From positions 1 to 8,003 of the forward strand of contig JAGWIE010000052.1 in the NCBI GenBank assembly GCA_028866445.1: a stretch of 8,003 nt of DNA. The letters are read 5' to 3'. The stretch is from Rhodospirillales bacterium (GTDB lineage Bacteria > Pseudomonadota > Alphaproteobacteria > Acetobacterales > Acetobacteraceae). The notes beneath the pieces were generated by a model. The model saw only the letters and a program-made list of their open reading frames with translations. It ran no database searches and was not told the DNA's origin. Below are positions 7,153-8,003 of the stretch, in pieces (position 1 is the stretch's first letter; each line of letters starts with the position of its first letter). The position numbers and the translations under genes were made by a program.

Positions 7153-7180
7153 GGCGGGATGTAAAACACTTCATTCCGCC
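7153..7180. other. Second stem-loop behind the ispF terminator
   Basis: GGCGGGATG (7153-7161) pairs with CATTCCGCC (7172-7180) in a 9-bp stem with one G-T wobble and a 10-nt loop. It starts right after the T tract of the preceding terminator. There is no clean T run on either side, so it is not a standard terminator. It may stabilise or back up ispF 3' end formation. Confidence 0.45.
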
Positions 7181-7240
7181 AGCTTTTCAGCATTGCTGCG
7201 CTGCGATAATCCTTGTTTCGCCGTTCAAACAGCTCAGATA

Positions 7241-7246
7241 TATAAT
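7241..7246 (+). promoter_or_regulatory. Perfect TATAAT -10 box in intergenic DNA
   Basis: TATAAT lies 6 nt upstream of A7253, which is the first base of a hairpin and a sensible +1. The -35 region is poor: at 17-nt spacing the hexamer is TCGCCG, and TTGTTT at 7213-7218 is 22 nt away, too far for this box. It would serve the putative small RNA at 7253-7330. Confidence 0.5.
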
Positions 7247-7252
7247 TGTCCC

Positions 7253-7330
7253 ATAGGATGAGTTTTCTCTCCTATTTTCTTGGACGTTTCCTCCCTAAAC
7301 TTGGCGGTGCATTGGCACCGCCTTTTTTTT
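7253..7330 (+). ncRNA. Putative small regulatory RNA, about 78 nt
   Basis: Not a family I can name. The parts seen in order begin with a predicted +1 at A7253. A 5' hairpin follows: ATAGGA (7253-7258) with TCCTAT (7270-7275), then GAG (7260-7262) with CTC (7267-7269), with T7259 bulged and a TTTT loop. A 27-nt unstructured linker (7276-7302) carries TTTCCTCCCT (7287-7296), complementary to Shine-Dalgarno purines. It ends in a strong intrinsic terminator with eight T residues. This matches the build of Hfq-type trans-acting RNAs that mask ribosome binding sites. It lies in the 232-bp gap between convergent ispF and the right-hand gene, behind the ispF terminator, so the second terminator needs its own transcript. 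The function and the Hfq link are inference. It could also be a backup ispF terminator region. Confidence 0.5.
7303..7330 (+). terminator. Strong plus-strand intrinsic terminator
   Basis: GGCGGTGC (7303-7310) and GCACCGCC (7315-7322) form a perfect 8-bp stem with an ATTG tetraloop, followed directly by eight T residues (7323-7330). The minus-strand reading lacks a T tract after the stem (AAGTTTAGG), so it works in one direction only. It lies about 190 nt past the ispF stop and beyond another terminator. Confidence 0.9.
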
Positions 7331-7342
7331 GCGCGTAAATGT

Positions 7343-8003
7343 TTAGCGCGCCAGGCGCAAAGTGGCCCGCAACAGGGCGCCCCAGCTAACGGGGTCAAAA
7401 AACCAAGCTTTATCAGGCGGTGCCCCCTGGGCCAGATAGCCATGGAAAAGCCCTTGGTCGAGCGGTTCGACCTGGCCGTTGCGTCGCGAGTTTGGCTGTA
7501 TCACCAGTAATTTGTTAAGGCCGAACCGGTTGAGGGCAGCGTGCAAGGTGGCACTTTCAGACCATTTTACCGGTGTGGGGCTTCTGTAAACCCAGATGCG
7601 TCCGCCCTCGGTAAGCTGGCGGCGCATCTTGCTGGTGAGGTAAGCGTGCTTTGAGGCTTCCTCGGCATGGATGGCGTCTTGCTCCGCCGCTGGGGTGGGC
7701 AGGGTGGTGCCGTTCTCATGCCGGGCAGCCAGGCTGGAATGAAAGGCGATTTGATACTGCACGTCTTTCATCAAAGCCCCGCCCAGAATGGGCTCCAGGG
7801 CATCGCGCGCGAACAAACCCGCGAAATTCTGGTTCAGCAGCTTCACCAGGCTTTGAATGCCGCCTTCCACCAATGCCCAGGAGAGCAGATTGCCCTCCCC
7901 GAATTCATTGCCGTGCTGCACGAAGGCGAATTCACAATTCTGACCCAGGCTTTCAAACGCCCGCACCTCTTCGCGCAATGGCGCGCCAAGGCTGGCGAAA
8001 TAC
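7343..8003 (-). CDS. Uncharacterised protein with SLGxNCEF motif, 5'-truncated
   Basis: The reading frame is open from the right edge (8002) to a TAA at 7343, giving 219 visible residues with no start assignable inside the window. The only candidate is an unconvincing TTG at 7978. The first visible residues are YFASLGAPLREEVRAFE, followed by ESLGQNCEFAFVQHG (17-31). This resembles the SLGxNCEFGxVQR opening that I recall from hypothetical proteins of acetic-acid and methylotrophic alphaproteobacteria, sometimes in polysaccharide loci, and distantly the DUF1796 putative papain-like peptidases. That link is from memory and weak. The remainder has no signal peptide or membrane segment. It includes a KHAYLTSKMRRQL stretch and GGRIWVYRSP, like an alternating alpha/beta cytosolic fold, and ends LLRATLRLAR. 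C23 could be functional by analogy only. It converges on ispF, so it is probably a separate unit. Confidence 0.75.
   Translation of the reverse strand, partial: YFASLGAPLREEVRAFESLGQNCEFAFVQHGNEFGEGNLLSWALVEGGIQSLVKLLNQNFAGLFARDALEPILGGALMKDVQYQIAFHSSLAARHENGTTLPTPAAEQDAIHAEEASKHAYLTSKMRRQLTEGGRIWVYRSPTPVKWSESATLHAALNRFGLNKLLVIQPNSRRNGQVEPLDQGLFHGYLAQGAPPDKAWFFDPVSWGALLRATLRLAR

Noticed and set aside
7188..7198. CAGC-ATT-GCTG mini hairpin
   Set aside because: A 4-bp stem with a 3-nt loop and no T tract is too small to call a signal.
7258..7338. A 26-codon hydrophobic plus-strand frame (MSFLSYFLGRFL...) within the small RNA region, resembling a small membrane peptide
   Set aside because: It begins 5 nt after the predicted +1 without an SD. 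Its coding runs through the terminator stem and T tract, which give the Phe residues. The stop lies past the expected RNA end.

Overview
The window reads as chromosomal DNA from an alphaproteobacterium. It is GC-rich (about 60% by eye). It carries the order dusB(nifR3)-ntrB-ntrC-ntrY-ntrX, which is typical of that class. The set-up, with an isoprenoid ispF gene divergent from dusB, would suit Rhodospirillales/Acetobacteraceae, but the family assignment is inference. I see no phage, transposon or CRISPR signature, so this is largely core genome.

Layout. Positions 1-6512 hold one compact minus-strand operon, read right to left: dusB (tRNA-dihydrouridine synthase), ntrB, ntrC, ntrY and a 3'-truncated ntrX that runs off the left edge. 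Junctions are tight: ATGA overlaps at dusB/ntrB and ntrY/ntrX, 3 nt between ntrB and ntrC, and 21 nt between ntrC and ntrY. ntrB, ntrC and ntrY share one reading frame, separated only by TAA stops and a few codons. A 103-bp divergent region (6513-6615) follows, then plus-strand ispF (6616-7110). A 232-bp convergent intergenic region (7111-7342) comes next, and the right end holds the 3' part of an unassigned minus-strand gene (7343-8003).

Function. NtrB/NtrC and NtrY/NtrX are two histidine kinase/response regulator pairs of nitrogen control. NtrB is cytosolic with a PAS domain, NtrC is a sigma-54 activator with an intact GAFTGA loop, NtrY is a membrane sensor and NtrX is its AAA+ regulator. 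DusB is co-transcribed for reasons not evident from sequence. IspF makes the cyclodiphosphate intermediate of the MEP isoprenoid pathway and is unrelated in function.

Most of the window is ordinary. Two non-coding signals deserve attention. (1) A -24/-12 element, TTGGCA-N6-TTGC, lies directly upstream of and overlapping the dusB start. It sits in a near-palindrome that also gives a slightly weaker sigma-54-like match on the other strand. (2) A candidate small RNA of about 78 nt lies between ispF and the right-hand gene. It has a perfect TATAAT box, a 5' hairpin starting at the predicted +1, a C/U-rich anti-Shine-Dalgarno-like linker and a strong intrinsic terminator.
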